From contig NZ_LT629771.1 in assembly GCF_900105175.1 (NCBI RefSeq), positions 1,426,001 through 1,490,000 of the forward strand: a DNA stretch of 64,000 nt, written 5' to 3'. Both the position numbers and the translations under genes were made by a program. How positions within the stretch are numbered: the stretch's first letter is position 1; every line of letters begins with the position of its first letter. Of the stretch, positions 27,533 through 35,605 are shown piece after piece. The notes under the pieces are model-generated. The model was not told the origin of the DNA and ran no database searches. It saw only the letters and a program-made list of their open reading frames with translations. The stretch comes from Jiangella sp. DSM 45060 (GTDB lineage Bacteria; Actinomycetota; Actinomycetes; Jiangellales; Jiangellaceae).

Positions 27533-28351
27533 GTGTACACGGTGACCGAGGCGGCCCAGCTCGTCGGTGTCAGCAGCGGCACGCTCCGGCTGTGGGAGGC
27601 GCAGGGGCTGGTCCAGCCGCAGCGCGGTCCGGGCGGCCGGCGCCGCTACAGCGAGGCCGACCTCGAGCGGCTGCGCAAGATCCAGTGGTGGCGCCGGGTC
27701 CGCGGGCTCAACGCGCCGGCCATCCGGCGGGAGCTGGAGCGCGAGGAGTACGAGCGCCTCGGCGACGCCCAGCCGACGCCCCCGGCGCGGCCGGGGCAGG
27801 ACCTCCAGCTGCGCACGTCGCGCCGCCGGGCCGGGCTGACGCTCAAGCAGCTCAGCGAGCGCTCCGGGCTGAGTGTGTCGTTCCTCAGCGCGGTCGAGCG
27901 GGGGGTGAGCGCGCCCTCGCCGACGGCGGCGGCCCGGCTGACGGCGGCGCTGCACGGCGACGTCCGCGTCGATGCGCAGCAGGAGTCGCCGGTGCACCGT
28001 CTCGGCTCGGGCAAGCGCGTCGACATCGCGCCCGGCATCACCTACGAGTGGCTCTCCGGCCACCAGGGCCTGCTCGAGCCGCAGCTGGCCGTCGTCCAGC
28101 CCGGCGCGCACAGCGACAACACGTACCAGCACGACGGCGAGGAGTTCCTCGTCGTCCTGTCCGGCAGCTTCGAGCTCACCCTGGGCGAGGCCGTGCGGGT
28201 GCTCACGCCGCGCGACTCCGTCCACTTCGACAGCCAGGTGCCGCACTCGTGGGCCAACCGCGGCGACGTCGAGGCGGAGGTGCTCTGGATCACCACCGAG
28301 CGGGGTGTCTGGCAGGCCGGTTCCAGCAGCCACGCACCGCGGAAGGACTGA
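27533..28351 (+). CDS. Transcriptional regulator with MerR HTH, XRE HTH and cupin domains
   Basis: Regulator of 272 residues combining three modules. Residues 1-70 are a MerR-type winged helix (YTVTEAAQLVGVSSGTLRLW...RRYSEADLERLRKI). Residues 90-145 are an XRE/Cro helix-turn-helix (AGLTLKQLSERSGLSVSFLS). Residues 170-262 are a cupin_2 sensor (HDGEEFLVVLSGSFELTL...DSVHFDSQVPHSW). XRE-cupin regulators of amine, purine and nitrogen catabolism are common; an added MerR head is unusual. GTG start with GGAGGAGG upstream. It precedes a PuuE-like allantoinase and importer and probably controls them in response to a small metabolite. Confidence 0.85.
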   Translation: MYTVTEAAQLVGVSSGTLRLWEAQGLVQPQRGPGGRRRYSEADLERLRKIQWWRRVRGLNAPAIRRELEREEYERLGDAQPTPPARPGQDLQLRTSRRRAGLTLKQLSERSGLSVSFLSAVERGVSAPSPTAAARLTAALHGDVRVDAQQESPVHRLGSGKRVDIAPGITYEWLSGHQGLLEPQLAVVQPGAHSDNTYQHDGEEFLVVLSGSFELTLGEAVRVLTPRDSVHFDSQVPHSWANRGDVEAEVLWITTERGVWQAGSSSHAPRKD

Positions 28352-28355
28352 TGAC

Positions 28356-29276
28356 GTGAGGACTCGTGACCTGGTCGGGTACGGACGCCGGCTGCCGGTG
28401 GGGCGTTGGCCCAACGGCGCGCGGCTGGCCGTCTCGCTCGTGCTCAACTACGAGGAGGGCTCCGAGCGCAGCTTCGCCATGGGCGACCCCGACCAGGAGA
28501 CCGGCACCGAGTGGGGGCAGTACCCGTACCCCGCCGACATCGCGAACCTCGCGATGGAGTCGATGTACGAGTACGGCTCGCGGGTCGGCGTCTGGCGCGT
28601 CTTCGACGTCGCCGACTCCTTCGAGGTGCCGCTGACGATCTTCGCCTGCGCCCAGGCGTTCGAGCTCAACCCCGACGTCGCCGCGTACGTCCGCGACAGC
28701 GCGCACGAGGTGTGCAGCCACGGGTACCGCTGGGAGGAGGTCTTCCGGCTGACGGCGCAGGAGGAGGCCGAGCACATCCGGCTCGCCGTCGCCAGCCTGG
28801 AGAAGACCGTCGGCCGCCGCCCGGCCGGCTGGTACTGCCGCTACGGCCCGAGCACCCGCACCCGCGAGCTGCTGGTCGCCGAGGGCGGCTTCCGCTACGA
28901 CAGCGACTCCTACGCCGACGACGTGCCGTACTTCGTGCTGGCCGGCGGCGAGCGCCGGCTGGTCGTGCCGTACTCGCCCGACGTCAACGACTTCCGGTTC
29001 TGGCAGGCCAACGGGCCGGCCACCGCGGCGCTGCTGACGGAGTACCTCACCGACAGCTTCGACGAGCTGTACCGCGAGTCCGAGCGCACGCCGCGCATGC
29101 TCTCGTTCGGCCTGCACCCGCGCATCATCGGCCGGCCCGGGCGCATCCGTGCGCTGCGCGACTTCATCGAGTACGCGCTCGGCCACGACGGCGTCTGGTT
29201 CGCGACCCGCGAGGAGATCGCCGACGCCTGGCTGCGGCGCGACGCGACGGACTTCGACGAGCAGGGCGTCCCGTGA
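28356..29276 (+). CDS. puuE: PuuE-like allantoinase (polysaccharide-deacetylase fold)
   Basis: Protein of 306 residues closely following the PuuE pattern: DLVGYGRRLP, SLVLNYEEGSERS, MESMYEYGSRVGVWR, HEVCSHGYRW, and the C-terminal LSFGLHPRIIGRPGRI with VWFATREEIADAWLR. PuuE is an allantoinase unrelated to metal-dependent AllB and opens allantoin to allantoate. Some relatives act on other cyclic ureides or imides, so the substrate here is not certain. Its place between a nitrogen-type regulator and an importer, close to urease, fits ureide breakdown to urea and ammonia. GTG start at 28356; it overlaps the following cupin gene by four bases. Confidence 0.83.
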   Translation: MRTRDLVGYGRRLPVGRWPNGARLAVSLVLNYEEGSERSFAMGDPDQETGTEWGQYPYPADIANLAMESMYEYGSRVGVWRVFDVADSFEVPLTIFACAQAFELNPDVAAYVRDSAHEVCSHGYRWEEVFRLTAQEEAEHIRLAVASLEKTVGRRPAGWYCRYGPSTRTRELLVAEGGFRYDSDSYADDVPYFVLAGGERRLVVPYSPDVNDFRFWQANGPATAALLTEYLTDSFDELYRESERTPRMLSFGLHPRIIGRPGRIRALRDFIEYALGHDGVWFATREEIADAWLRRDATDFDEQGVP

Positions 29277-29653
29277 CGGCCCTGCCGGCGCCGGACCCGT
29301 CCGCCGCGCCCGTCCAGCAGGCCGTGCTCGCCGCCGAGCCGGCGCCGTCCGGCCACCCCGGATACGGGCTGCACGCCGGCGTCACGCACCTGCTTCCTGG
29401 TGGCTCGACGCCGCTGATCAGGCACGACGTCGCCGAGTTCGTGCTGGTGCACGACGGCGTCCTCGACGCCGAGCTGGACGGCGACGTCCGCCGGGTCGGG
29501 CGCGGCGACCACTTCACCGTCCCGGCCGGCTGCTGGCACGGCTTCACCAACCCCGGCATGGAGCCGGCCTCGATGATCTTCGCCTTCGGCGGCGAGCCGG
29601 GACCGGTGACCGTGCGACGCGACCGTCCGGCCCGTGAAGGGAGCCTGCCATGA
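29273..29653 (+). CDS. Single-domain cupin protein
   Basis: Protein of 126 residues with one cupin barrel: motif 1 is altered (LIRHDVAEFVLVHDGVLDAELDG) and motif 2 is GDHFTVPAGCWHGFTNPG. Metal-binding His residues appear in RHD and CWHGF. Overlaps at both ends (GTGA with puuE, ATGA with the ABC ATPase) place it firmly in this operon. Roles such as ureidoglycolate or ureidoglycine hydrolysis are known for cupins in allantoin pathways, but the sequence is too short and general to claim that. Confidence 0.7.
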   Translation: MTALPAPDPSAAPVQQAVLAAEPAPSGHPGYGLHAGVTHLLPGGSTPLIRHDVAEFVLVHDGVLDAELDGDVRRVGRGDHFTVPAGCWHGFTNPGMEPASMIFAFGGEPGPVTVRRDRPAREGSLP

Positions 29654-30462
29654 CCGGCACGACGAACAGCCCCGCCACGACCCCACCGGTGACGGCGGTC
29701 GAGGACGGCCGGCCGTTGATCGAGGCCGGCGGCGTCGACATGGCGTTCCGGACCGGCCGCGGCCGCCGGGCCGAGGAGCACCGGGTGCTCGAGGACGTGA
29801 GCTTCGGCATCCGTGCCGGCGAGTTCGTGTCCGTCATCGGACCGTCCGGCGGCGGCAAGACCACCCTGCTCAGCCTGATCGCCGGTCTCGCCACGCCCAC
29901 CGGCGGGCGCATCGTCGCCGGCGGGCGGACGGTCACCGGTCCGGGCGCCGACCGCGGGGTCGTGTTCCAGCAGGACGCGATCCTGCCGTGGCGCACCGTG
30001 CGCCGCAACGTCGAGTACGGCCTCGAGCGGGCCGGCCTGCCGCGCGCCGAGCGGGCCGAGCGCGCGGCAGAGTTCATCGAGCTGGTCGGGCTGACGAAGT
30101 TCGCCGACTACCTGCCCAAGCAGCTGTCCGGCGGCATGAAGAAGCGGGTGGCGATCGCCGCCGTGCTGGCCAACGACCCGGCCGTGCTGCTGATGGACGA
30201 GCCGTTCGGCGCGCTCGACTACTCGACCCGCGTGCACCTGCAGGACGAGCTGCTGCGGATCTGGGAGCGGCGCCGCGTCACCACGGTGTTCGTCACCCAC
30301 GACATCGAGGAGGCGCTCTACCTCTCCGACCGCATCCTGGTGCTGGCCGGCGGGCGTCTGGCCGAGGACTTCGCCGTCCCGTTCGGCCGCCCGCGCGACC
30401 CGGAACTGCGCATGGGCGCCCAGATCCAGCAGGCCCGGAGCCACCTCTGGGGCTACCTGTGA
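29650..30462 (+). CDS. ABC transporter ATP-binding protein (nitrate/taurine/sulfonate type)
   Basis: ATPase of 270 residues with Walker A GPSGGGKTT near residue 65, Q-loop GVVFQQDAILPWRTVRRNV, signature LSGGMKKRVAIA, Walker B LLMDEPFGALDYSTR and switch FVTHDIEEAL. The LPWRTV context after the Q-loop is typical for SsuB/TauB/NrtD-type ATPases. It sits at the head of an ATPase-permease-binding protein-permease set and is coupled to both neighbours by four-base overlaps. Confidence 0.9.
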   Translation: MTGTTNSPATTPPVTAVEDGRPLIEAGGVDMAFRTGRGRRAEEHRVLEDVSFGIRAGEFVSVIGPSGGGKTTLLSLIAGLATPTGGRIVAGGRTVTGPGADRGVVFQQDAILPWRTVRRNVEYGLERAGLPRAERAERAAEFIELVGLTKFADYLPKQLSGGMKKRVAIAAVLANDPAVLLMDEPFGALDYSTRVHLQDELLRIWERRRVTTVFVTHDIEEALYLSDRILVLAGGRLAEDFAVPFGRPRDPELRMGAQIQQARSHLWGYL

Positions 30463-31295
30463 GGGTGCACCGGCTCGCCGTCAGCGCCCTGGGCTGCCTC
30501 GCGCTGGTCGCCGCGTGGGAGGTCGGCGCCTACGTGGTCGGCGGGCGCAGCGCCAACCCGGACATCGTCTGGCCGCACCTGTCCGACGTGCTCGGCGAGG
30601 CGCTGCCCGCGCTGGCCGGTGTCGACACCACCGGCGGCCAGCAACTGACCGGCGTCGCGGAGCCCAGCCTGAGCGGCGCGGCCCGCGTGCTCGGTGAGCA
30701 GGCGCTGGTCACGACGCTGCGGGTGGTCGGCGGGACCGCGCTGGGCATGGTCGCCGGCGTCGCGCTCGGATTCCTGCTCGCCACGACGGGCTGGTTCCGG
30801 CGCGCGTTCTCGCCGGTGCTGCAGACGCTGCGGCAGGTCCCGCTGTTCGCGCTCACCCTGCTCTTCGTCATCTGGTTCGGCGGCACGACCACCGGGATCG
30901 TGGTCTTCGTCGCGTTCGGGACCGGGCTGATGATGATGGTCGCGACGCAGGAGGCCATCGCGTCCGTCCCCGCCGTCCACGTCACCTACGCACGCACCCT
31001 CGGCGCCACCCGCGCCGACGTGCTGCGCACCGTCGTGGCTCCGGCCATCGTCCCGCAGCTGGCGGCGACCACCCTCGTCGTCGTCGGGCTGGCCTGGGCC
31101 ATGGTCATGGCCGCCGAGTTCCTCGGCACCCAGCAGGGTCTCGGGCGGCTCATCCTCTTCTTCCAGATGTTCCAGCTGACCGACCGGATGGTCGTGGTCG
31201 CGGGCGTCCTGACCGTGCTCGCGGTCGCCTCCCAGCTGGTCCTGACGCAGGTTCTCGCCCGGCTTACCCGCTGGGTCCCGCGCGAGAACGGCTGA
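30459..31295 (+). CDS. ABC transporter permease (nitrate/taurine/sulfonate type), first
   Basis: Permease of 278 residues with about six helices and the EAA-type loop VTYARTLGATRADVLRTVVAPAIVPQL. The VGLAWAMVMAAEFLGTQQGLGRLI segment is characteristic of the SsuC/TauC family. GTG start overlaps the ATPase stop. It contains an unusual insertion after the first helix (ALAGVDTTGGQQLTGVAEPSL) absent from the second permease of this system. Confidence 0.87.
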   Translation: MRVHRLAVSALGCLALVAAWEVGAYVVGGRSANPDIVWPHLSDVLGEALPALAGVDTTGGQQLTGVAEPSLSGAARVLGEQALVTTLRVVGGTALGMVAGVALGFLLATTGWFRRAFSPVLQTLRQVPLFALTLLFVIWFGGTTTGIVVFVAFGTGLMMMVATQEAIASVPAVHVTYARTLGATRADVLRTVVAPAIVPQLAATTLVVVGLAWAMVMAAEFLGTQQGLGRLILFFQMFQLTDRMVVVAGVLTVLAVASQLVLTQVLARLTRWVPRENG

Positions 31296-31320
31296 CCCTC
31301 CGACAGACAGGAGTTCACCG

Positions 31321-32694
31321 ATGATCTCCAGGCGCACCGCGGCACTGGCCGCGCTCGCCGGATTGTCGTTCGGCGCGCTGGGCGCGTGCGGCGACGACTC
31401 GTCCGGCGACGGCACCGCCCCCGCTCTGGACGAGAGCCTGACCAACGTCGGCGTCGGCGCGTGGGACGGTGTTCTCGGCGTCGACCTCACCGACGCCGAC
31501 CCCGCCGTCCCCGACGTCGAGGTCCGGCTGGCGCAGGCCCCGTTCTGGGACCACAGCACCGAGCAGATCGGCATCGAGCTGGGCTACTTCACCGACGCCG
31601 GCATCACCGTGACGCCGCAGCCGTCGGGGACCATCCTCGGGATGGACCAGATCGCGCCCCAGCTGCTGGCCGGGCAGATCGACGTCGGCACGATGGTCCC
31701 GCAGATCTGGACGTCATCGCTGGACCAGGGCGTCACCGCGCGGGTGTTCACGTCGCGCGACATCTTCATGGGGCACGCGTTCCTGGCCGCTCCGGGCACC
31801 GGGGCGCGCTCCGTCGGCGACTTCATGGACGACGGCATGAGCTGGGACGACGCCGTCGTCGCCGCGCTCGAGCAGATCGTCGGCCAGACGGTGTACGTCA
31901 CCGACGAGGCCAGCCCGCGCTCCTTCCGCGAGGTGGCGCTGGAGGCGGCCGGGCTGACCACGGACGACTTCGAGTCCAACGTGCTCGACGACACCACCAT
32001 GCAGCAGCTGGCCATCAGCGGCCGGGCCGACTTCGTCGCGCCGGCGTCCGGGCCGAACATCGTCTCGCTCATCGCCGAGGGCTGGATCCCGCTGGTCAGC
32101 ACCAGCGACATCGTCGAGCACGGCAACGCCGAGCAGCTGCTCACCGTCGTCGTCAACACCGGCCTGGCGGCCGAGGTCTCCTGGCTGCAGGCGAACCCGG
32201 AGACGGCGCTGCGGCTGGCGTCGGTCGGCTACCGCATCGTCGACCTCAAGAAGACCGACCCCGAGGCGGCCGCGGGCATCCAGATCCCGTTCATCAACAG
32301 CATCGCCGGGACGTCGTTCACCATGGCCGACGCGGAGACGCTGGACCAGCGGATCGACCCGTTCTACTCGTTCGAGGAGCAGGCCGAGTTCTTCCAGGAC
32401 GAGTCGTCGCCGTTCTACTGGTCCAAGCCGATCGACGCGACGGTCGAGAGCCTGCGCGACGCGGGCCTGCTCACCGGCGAGCACGAGGCGTCGGACGTCT
32501 CGTGGGCCGACAGCACCTGGCTGACGCTGGACTCGCTGCGCGAGCAGAGCGGCGAGCTCATCGACGAGCTGACGGCGGCGGGCGGGCTCACCGGCCAGGC
32601 GGCCGAGCAGCTCGCCCGGGCGGAGGAGTTCTTCGCCGCCCGCAACTATCTCGACGCGTTCCGCTTCGCCAACGCCGCGAAGCTCAACGCCTGA
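31321..32694 (+). CDS. ABC transporter substrate-binding lipoprotein (nitrate/taurine type)
   Basis: Binding protein of 457 residues. Signal peptide MISRRTAALAALAGLSFGALGAC with a lipobox ending at Cys23. The mature part contains VRLAQAPFWDHSTEQIGIELGYF, LAGQIDVGTMVPQIW and SWLQANPETALRLASVGY, typical of NMT1/THI5- and SsuA-like proteins. It is longer than most (about 330) because of a C-terminal helical extension. AGACAGGAG precedes the ATG. Neighbouring ureide genes suggest that a ureide or related nitrogen compound is imported, but this is inference. Confidence 0.85.
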   Translation: MISRRTAALAALAGLSFGALGACGDDSSGDGTAPALDESLTNVGVGAWDGVLGVDLTDADPAVPDVEVRLAQAPFWDHSTEQIGIELGYFTDAGITVTPQPSGTILGMDQIAPQLLAGQIDVGTMVPQIWTSSLDQGVTARVFTSRDIFMGHAFLAAPGTGARSVGDFMDDGMSWDDAVVAALEQIVGQTVYVTDEASPRSFREVALEAAGLTTDDFESNVLDDTTMQQLAISGRADFVAPASGPNIVSLIAEGWIPLVSTSDIVEHGNAEQLLTVVVNTGLAAEVSWLQANPETALRLASVGYRIVDLKKTDPEAAAGIQIPFINSIAGTSFTMADAETLDQRIDPFYSFEEQAEFFQDESSPFYWSKPIDATVESLRDAGLLTGEHEASDVSWADSTWLTLDSLREQSGELIDELTAAGGLTGQAAEQLARAEEFFAARNYLDAFRFANAAKLNA

Positions 32695-32708
32695 CCCGGG
32701 AGCGCGCG

Positions 32709-33512
32709 GTGTCCATCGTGGTGTCCGGGACGCGGCGGGCCGGCGGCCGGCTGGCCGGCCTGGCCGGTGCGCTGCTGCTGCTCGCGCTCTGGGCGTGGCT
32801 GAGCACGCGGACGGTGCCGACGCGGCTGCCGGGGCCCGACGCCGTCCTGCGGGTGATGGCCGAGAGCCTGACGTCGTCGCCGGTCATCGCGGCGCAGGGC
32901 GGCGGCTCCGGCGGGTTCCTCCCGCACATCTGGGCGACGCTCTGGCACACCGTGGTCGCGGTGGCCGCCGGTGCGCTCCTGGGCTGTGCGCTCGGCTGGG
33001 CGCTGGCCACCGTGCAGGGCGTGCGGTGGCTCCTGCAGCCGCCGCTGGAGATCCTGCGGCTGGTGCCCAGCCTGGTCGCGGTGCCGTTCTTCGTGCTGTG
33101 GTTCGGCATCGGGCCGGTGCCGCAGTTCGCCCTGATCGTCGGCTACACGGTGCTGGTCATGCAGGTCGCGGCGTACACCGCGGTCCGCGACTTCCCGCCG
33201 CACGTCCGCGACTACGCGCGGACCATGGGCGCGAACCGGTGGGCCGTAGCGCGCACCGTCCTGCTGCCCGGTGCGCTGCCCGGCCTGCTGGGCTCGCTGC
33301 GGGTGACCCTGCAGCTGGCCTGGGGCCTGGCCGTCGTGGCGGAGCTGCTGGGCGCGCAGGTCGGCGTGGGCCGGGTGATGTCGTCGGCGGCGCGGCTGTT
33401 CCGCACCGACTACGTGATGGCCGGGCTGGTCTGGATCTCCGTGATCGCGATGGTCACCGACGCGGTGTTCCGCTGGGCGATCCGGCGTACGACCGCCTGG
33501 AGCAGGGACTGA
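32709..33512 (+). CDS. ABC transporter permease (nitrate/taurine type), second
   Basis: Permease of 267 residues, distinct from the first one. It has the EAA-type loop VRDYARTMGANRWAVARTVLLPGALPGLLGSL and the LAWGLAVVAELLGAQVGVGRVM block. Systems of this class normally use one permease gene and form a homodimer; two different permeases around the binding-protein gene suggest a heterodimer. GTG at 32709 is chosen, 14 bases after the binding-protein stop, with GGGAG upstream; two further GTG codons follow closely. Confidence 0.83.
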   Translation: MSIVVSGTRRAGGRLAGLAGALLLLALWAWLSTRTVPTRLPGPDAVLRVMAESLTSSPVIAAQGGGSGGFLPHIWATLWHTVVAVAAGALLGCALGWALATVQGVRWLLQPPLEILRLVPSLVAVPFFVLWFGIGPVPQFALIVGYTVLVMQVAAYTAVRDFPPHVRDYARTMGANRWAVARTVLLPGALPGLLGSLRVTLQLAWGLAVVAELLGAQVGVGRVMSSAARLFRTDYVMAGLVWISVIAMVTDAVFRWAIRRTTAWSRD

Positions 33513-33515
33513 CGT

Positions 33516-33535
33516 TCGGCGGGGGATCCCGCCGA
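33516..33535 (+). terminator. Intercistronic hairpin between importer and second E1 pair
   Basis: TCGGCGGG and CCCGCCGA pair perfectly over eight bases around a GGAT loop, three bases after the permease stop. It is followed by GGAAAAGAGGTAGAG, the ribosome site of the next gene, not by a U-run. It may act as a partial terminator or mRNA-processing/stability element that lowers or separates expression of the E1 genes. Confidence 0.35.
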
Positions 33536-33550
33536 GGAAAAGAGGTAGAG

Positions 33551-34579
33551 GTGACGATCGACGACGACCGGCGCCGTGGCGTCCTGGCGACCATGATCGC
33601 CGCGCGCGCGTTCGAGGACGGGCTCGGCGCCGAGTTCGCGAAGCAGCGCGCCCACGCCAAGGGCGCCTTCGGCGGGCGCAACGGTGCCTTCGAGGACCAC
33701 AGCCTGGAGTTCCGCATCCCCATCCAGGGCAACATCGAGCTGTCCACCGGACAGGAGGCGGGGCCGGCCGCGCTGTGCAGCTGGCTCACCGCCGACGACT
33801 ACGCGGCCGGGACGCACCGGTCGCACTCGCTGGCGGTCGCCAAGGGCGTGGCGTGGCGGCCGATGCTGGCCGAGATCTACGGTCGCGCCACCGGGCTGTG
33901 CGGTGGCCGCGGCGGCGACTTCATGCTCAACGACCCGTCGGTGAACTTCGAGAACAGCGCGATCATGGCGCAGCTGACCGCCGTCGCCCTGGGGCACGCG
34001 TTCGCGCACCGGCGCAGCGGCACCGGCGGGGTGGCCGCGGCGGTCATCGGCGACGGCGCCAGCAACCAGGGCGTCGTGCACGAGTCGATGAACCTCGCCG
34101 CGCTCTGGCGGCTGCCGGTGCTGTTCGTCATCGAGGACAACGGCTACGCCATCAGCACGCCGCGGCGCCGGTCGAGCCCGGTCGGCGACCTCAGCGTCCG
34201 GGCCACGGCCTACGGCATGCCCGGCGCCTCGGTCGACGACTCCGACGTCGACGCGCTGATCGAGACGTTCGGCACGGCGGTGGCCCGGGCCCGCGCCGGC
34301 GACGGGCCCAGCCTCGTCGTCGTCCGCACCCACCGGCTGCGCGGCGCGTTCGAGGGCGACAACCAGTCGTACCGCCCGGCCGGCGAGCTCGACGACGAGA
34401 CCGCGGCGGACAGCCTGCCGGCCTACGCGGCGCGGCTGCTGGCCGCGGGCGTCGTCACCGAGGAGTGGCTGGACGAGACCCGGGCCGCGGCGGCCGCCGC
34501 CTTCGACGACGCGCTGCGGTTCGCCGAGTCGTCGCCGTTCCCCGATGCCGAGCACGCGCTGGAAGGACTGTTCGCATGA
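33551..34579 (+). CDS. TPP-dependent 2-oxoacid/acetoin dehydrogenase E1 component, alpha subunit (second copy)
   Basis: E1-alpha-type protein of 342 residues. TPP/Mg motif GDGASNQGVVHESMNLAALW with the paired Asn in VIEDNGYAIST; YAAGTHRSHSLAVAKG corresponds to the HRNHG loop of the first copy. It differs enough from the alpha chain at 11089 to be an old paralogue, with an inserted N-terminal segment (HAKGAFGGRNGAFEDHSLEFR). GTG start after AGAGG. Again no E2 or E3 gene follows. Confidence 0.85.
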   Translation: MTIDDDRRRGVLATMIAARAFEDGLGAEFAKQRAHAKGAFGGRNGAFEDHSLEFRIPIQGNIELSTGQEAGPAALCSWLTADDYAAGTHRSHSLAVAKGVAWRPMLAEIYGRATGLCGGRGGDFMLNDPSVNFENSAIMAQLTAVALGHAFAHRRSGTGGVAAAVIGDGASNQGVVHESMNLAALWRLPVLFVIEDNGYAISTPRRRSSPVGDLSVRATAYGMPGASVDDSDVDALIETFGTAVARARAGDGPSLVVVRTHRLRGAFEGDNQSYRPAGELDDETAADSLPAYAARLLAAGVVTEEWLDETRAAAAAAFDDALRFAESSPFPDAEHALEGLFA

Positions 34580-35583
34580 AGGGCAGGCAGCTCACCTTCA
34601 CCGAGGCGATGGTCGAGGCGCTGGAGTTCGCCTTCGCCGAGGACGACGGCGTCTTCCTGATGGGCGAGGACGTCGGCGTCATGGGCGGGGTGGCGGGCCA
34701 GACCCGCGGCCTGCACGCCCGCTACGGCGACGAGCGCATCCTCGACACCCCGATCTCCGAGGCGGCCTTCTTCGGGCTGGCCGCGGGCGCCGCCCAGCGC
34801 GGGCTGCGGCCGGTGGTCGAACTGATGCGGGTCGACTTCGCCGGCGTCGTGATGGACCAGATCTACAACTACATCGCCAAGATCGGCTACTGCACCGGCG
34901 GCCGGCGCCGGGTGCCGATGACGATCATGACGCAGGTCGGCAACCCGCTGCGGCAGGGCGCGGTGCACGCGCAGACGCTCTACGGCACCTTCGCGCACAT
35001 CCCCGGCCTGCGCCTCGTCGCGCCCGCGACCAGCCATGACGCGAAGGGGCTGCTGCGGGCGGCGATCCGCTGCGACGACCCGGTCGTGTTCTTCTTCCAC
35101 TCCAGCCTGCTGGCCATCCCCTATGGCGTGGGCGTCGAGGAGTGGACCGCGGTGCCGGTGGCCGAGGACGACTACGAGATCCCGCTCGGCGTCGCGCGCA
35201 CCATCCGCCTGGGCGACGACGTCACCGTCGTGTCGATGTCGCACACGGTGCACGACTGCCTCCGGGCCGCCCGGCGGCTGGCCGGCGACGGCATCTCCTG
35301 CGACGTCGTCGACCTGCGCACCATCGTCCCGCTCGACGTCGACCACATCGTCGCCTCGGTGCGGCGCACCGGCCGGCTGCTGGTCGTCGACGAGGACTAC
35401 GCCTTCGCCGGGCTGAGCGCACAGATCGTCGCGTCCGTCCTGGAAGCGGGCGTGTCACTGGCCGTGCCGCCGGCGCGGGTCGCCCGGGCGCACGTGCCGA
35501 TCCCGTACTCACTGCCGCTGGACGACGCCGTTCGACCGGGCGTCGCCCGTATCGAGGCCGCCGCCCGAGCGCTGGTGGCCTGA
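34576..35583 (+). CDS. TPP-dependent 2-oxoacid/acetoin dehydrogenase E1 component, beta subunit (second copy)
   Basis: Beta subunit of 335 residues with LMGEDVGVMGGVAGQTRGL, DTPISEAAFFGLAAGAA, the HAQTLYGTFAHIPGLRLVAPA block and the C-terminal LLVVDEDYAF domain. The activating Glu is in ISEAAF. It overlaps its alpha partner by four bases and is followed 22 bases later by a mycofactocin-type SDR, repeating the E1-alpha, E1-beta, SDR order seen at 11.1-14.0 kb. Confidence 0.87.
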   Translation: MKGRQLTFTEAMVEALEFAFAEDDGVFLMGEDVGVMGGVAGQTRGLHARYGDERILDTPISEAAFFGLAAGAAQRGLRPVVELMRVDFAGVVMDQIYNYIAKIGYCTGGRRRVPMTIMTQVGNPLRQGAVHAQTLYGTFAHIPGLRLVAPATSHDAKGLLRAAIRCDDPVVFFFHSSLLAIPYGVGVEEWTAVPVAEDDYEIPLGVARTIRLGDDVTVVSMSHTVHDCLRAARRLAGDGISCDVVDLRTIVPLDVDHIVASVRRTGRLLVVDEDYAFAGLSAQIVASVLEAGVSLAVPPARVARAHVPIPYSLPLDDAVRPGVARIEAAARALVA

Positions 35584-35605
35584 CCCCGTCAACCCGAGGA
35601 GAGAG

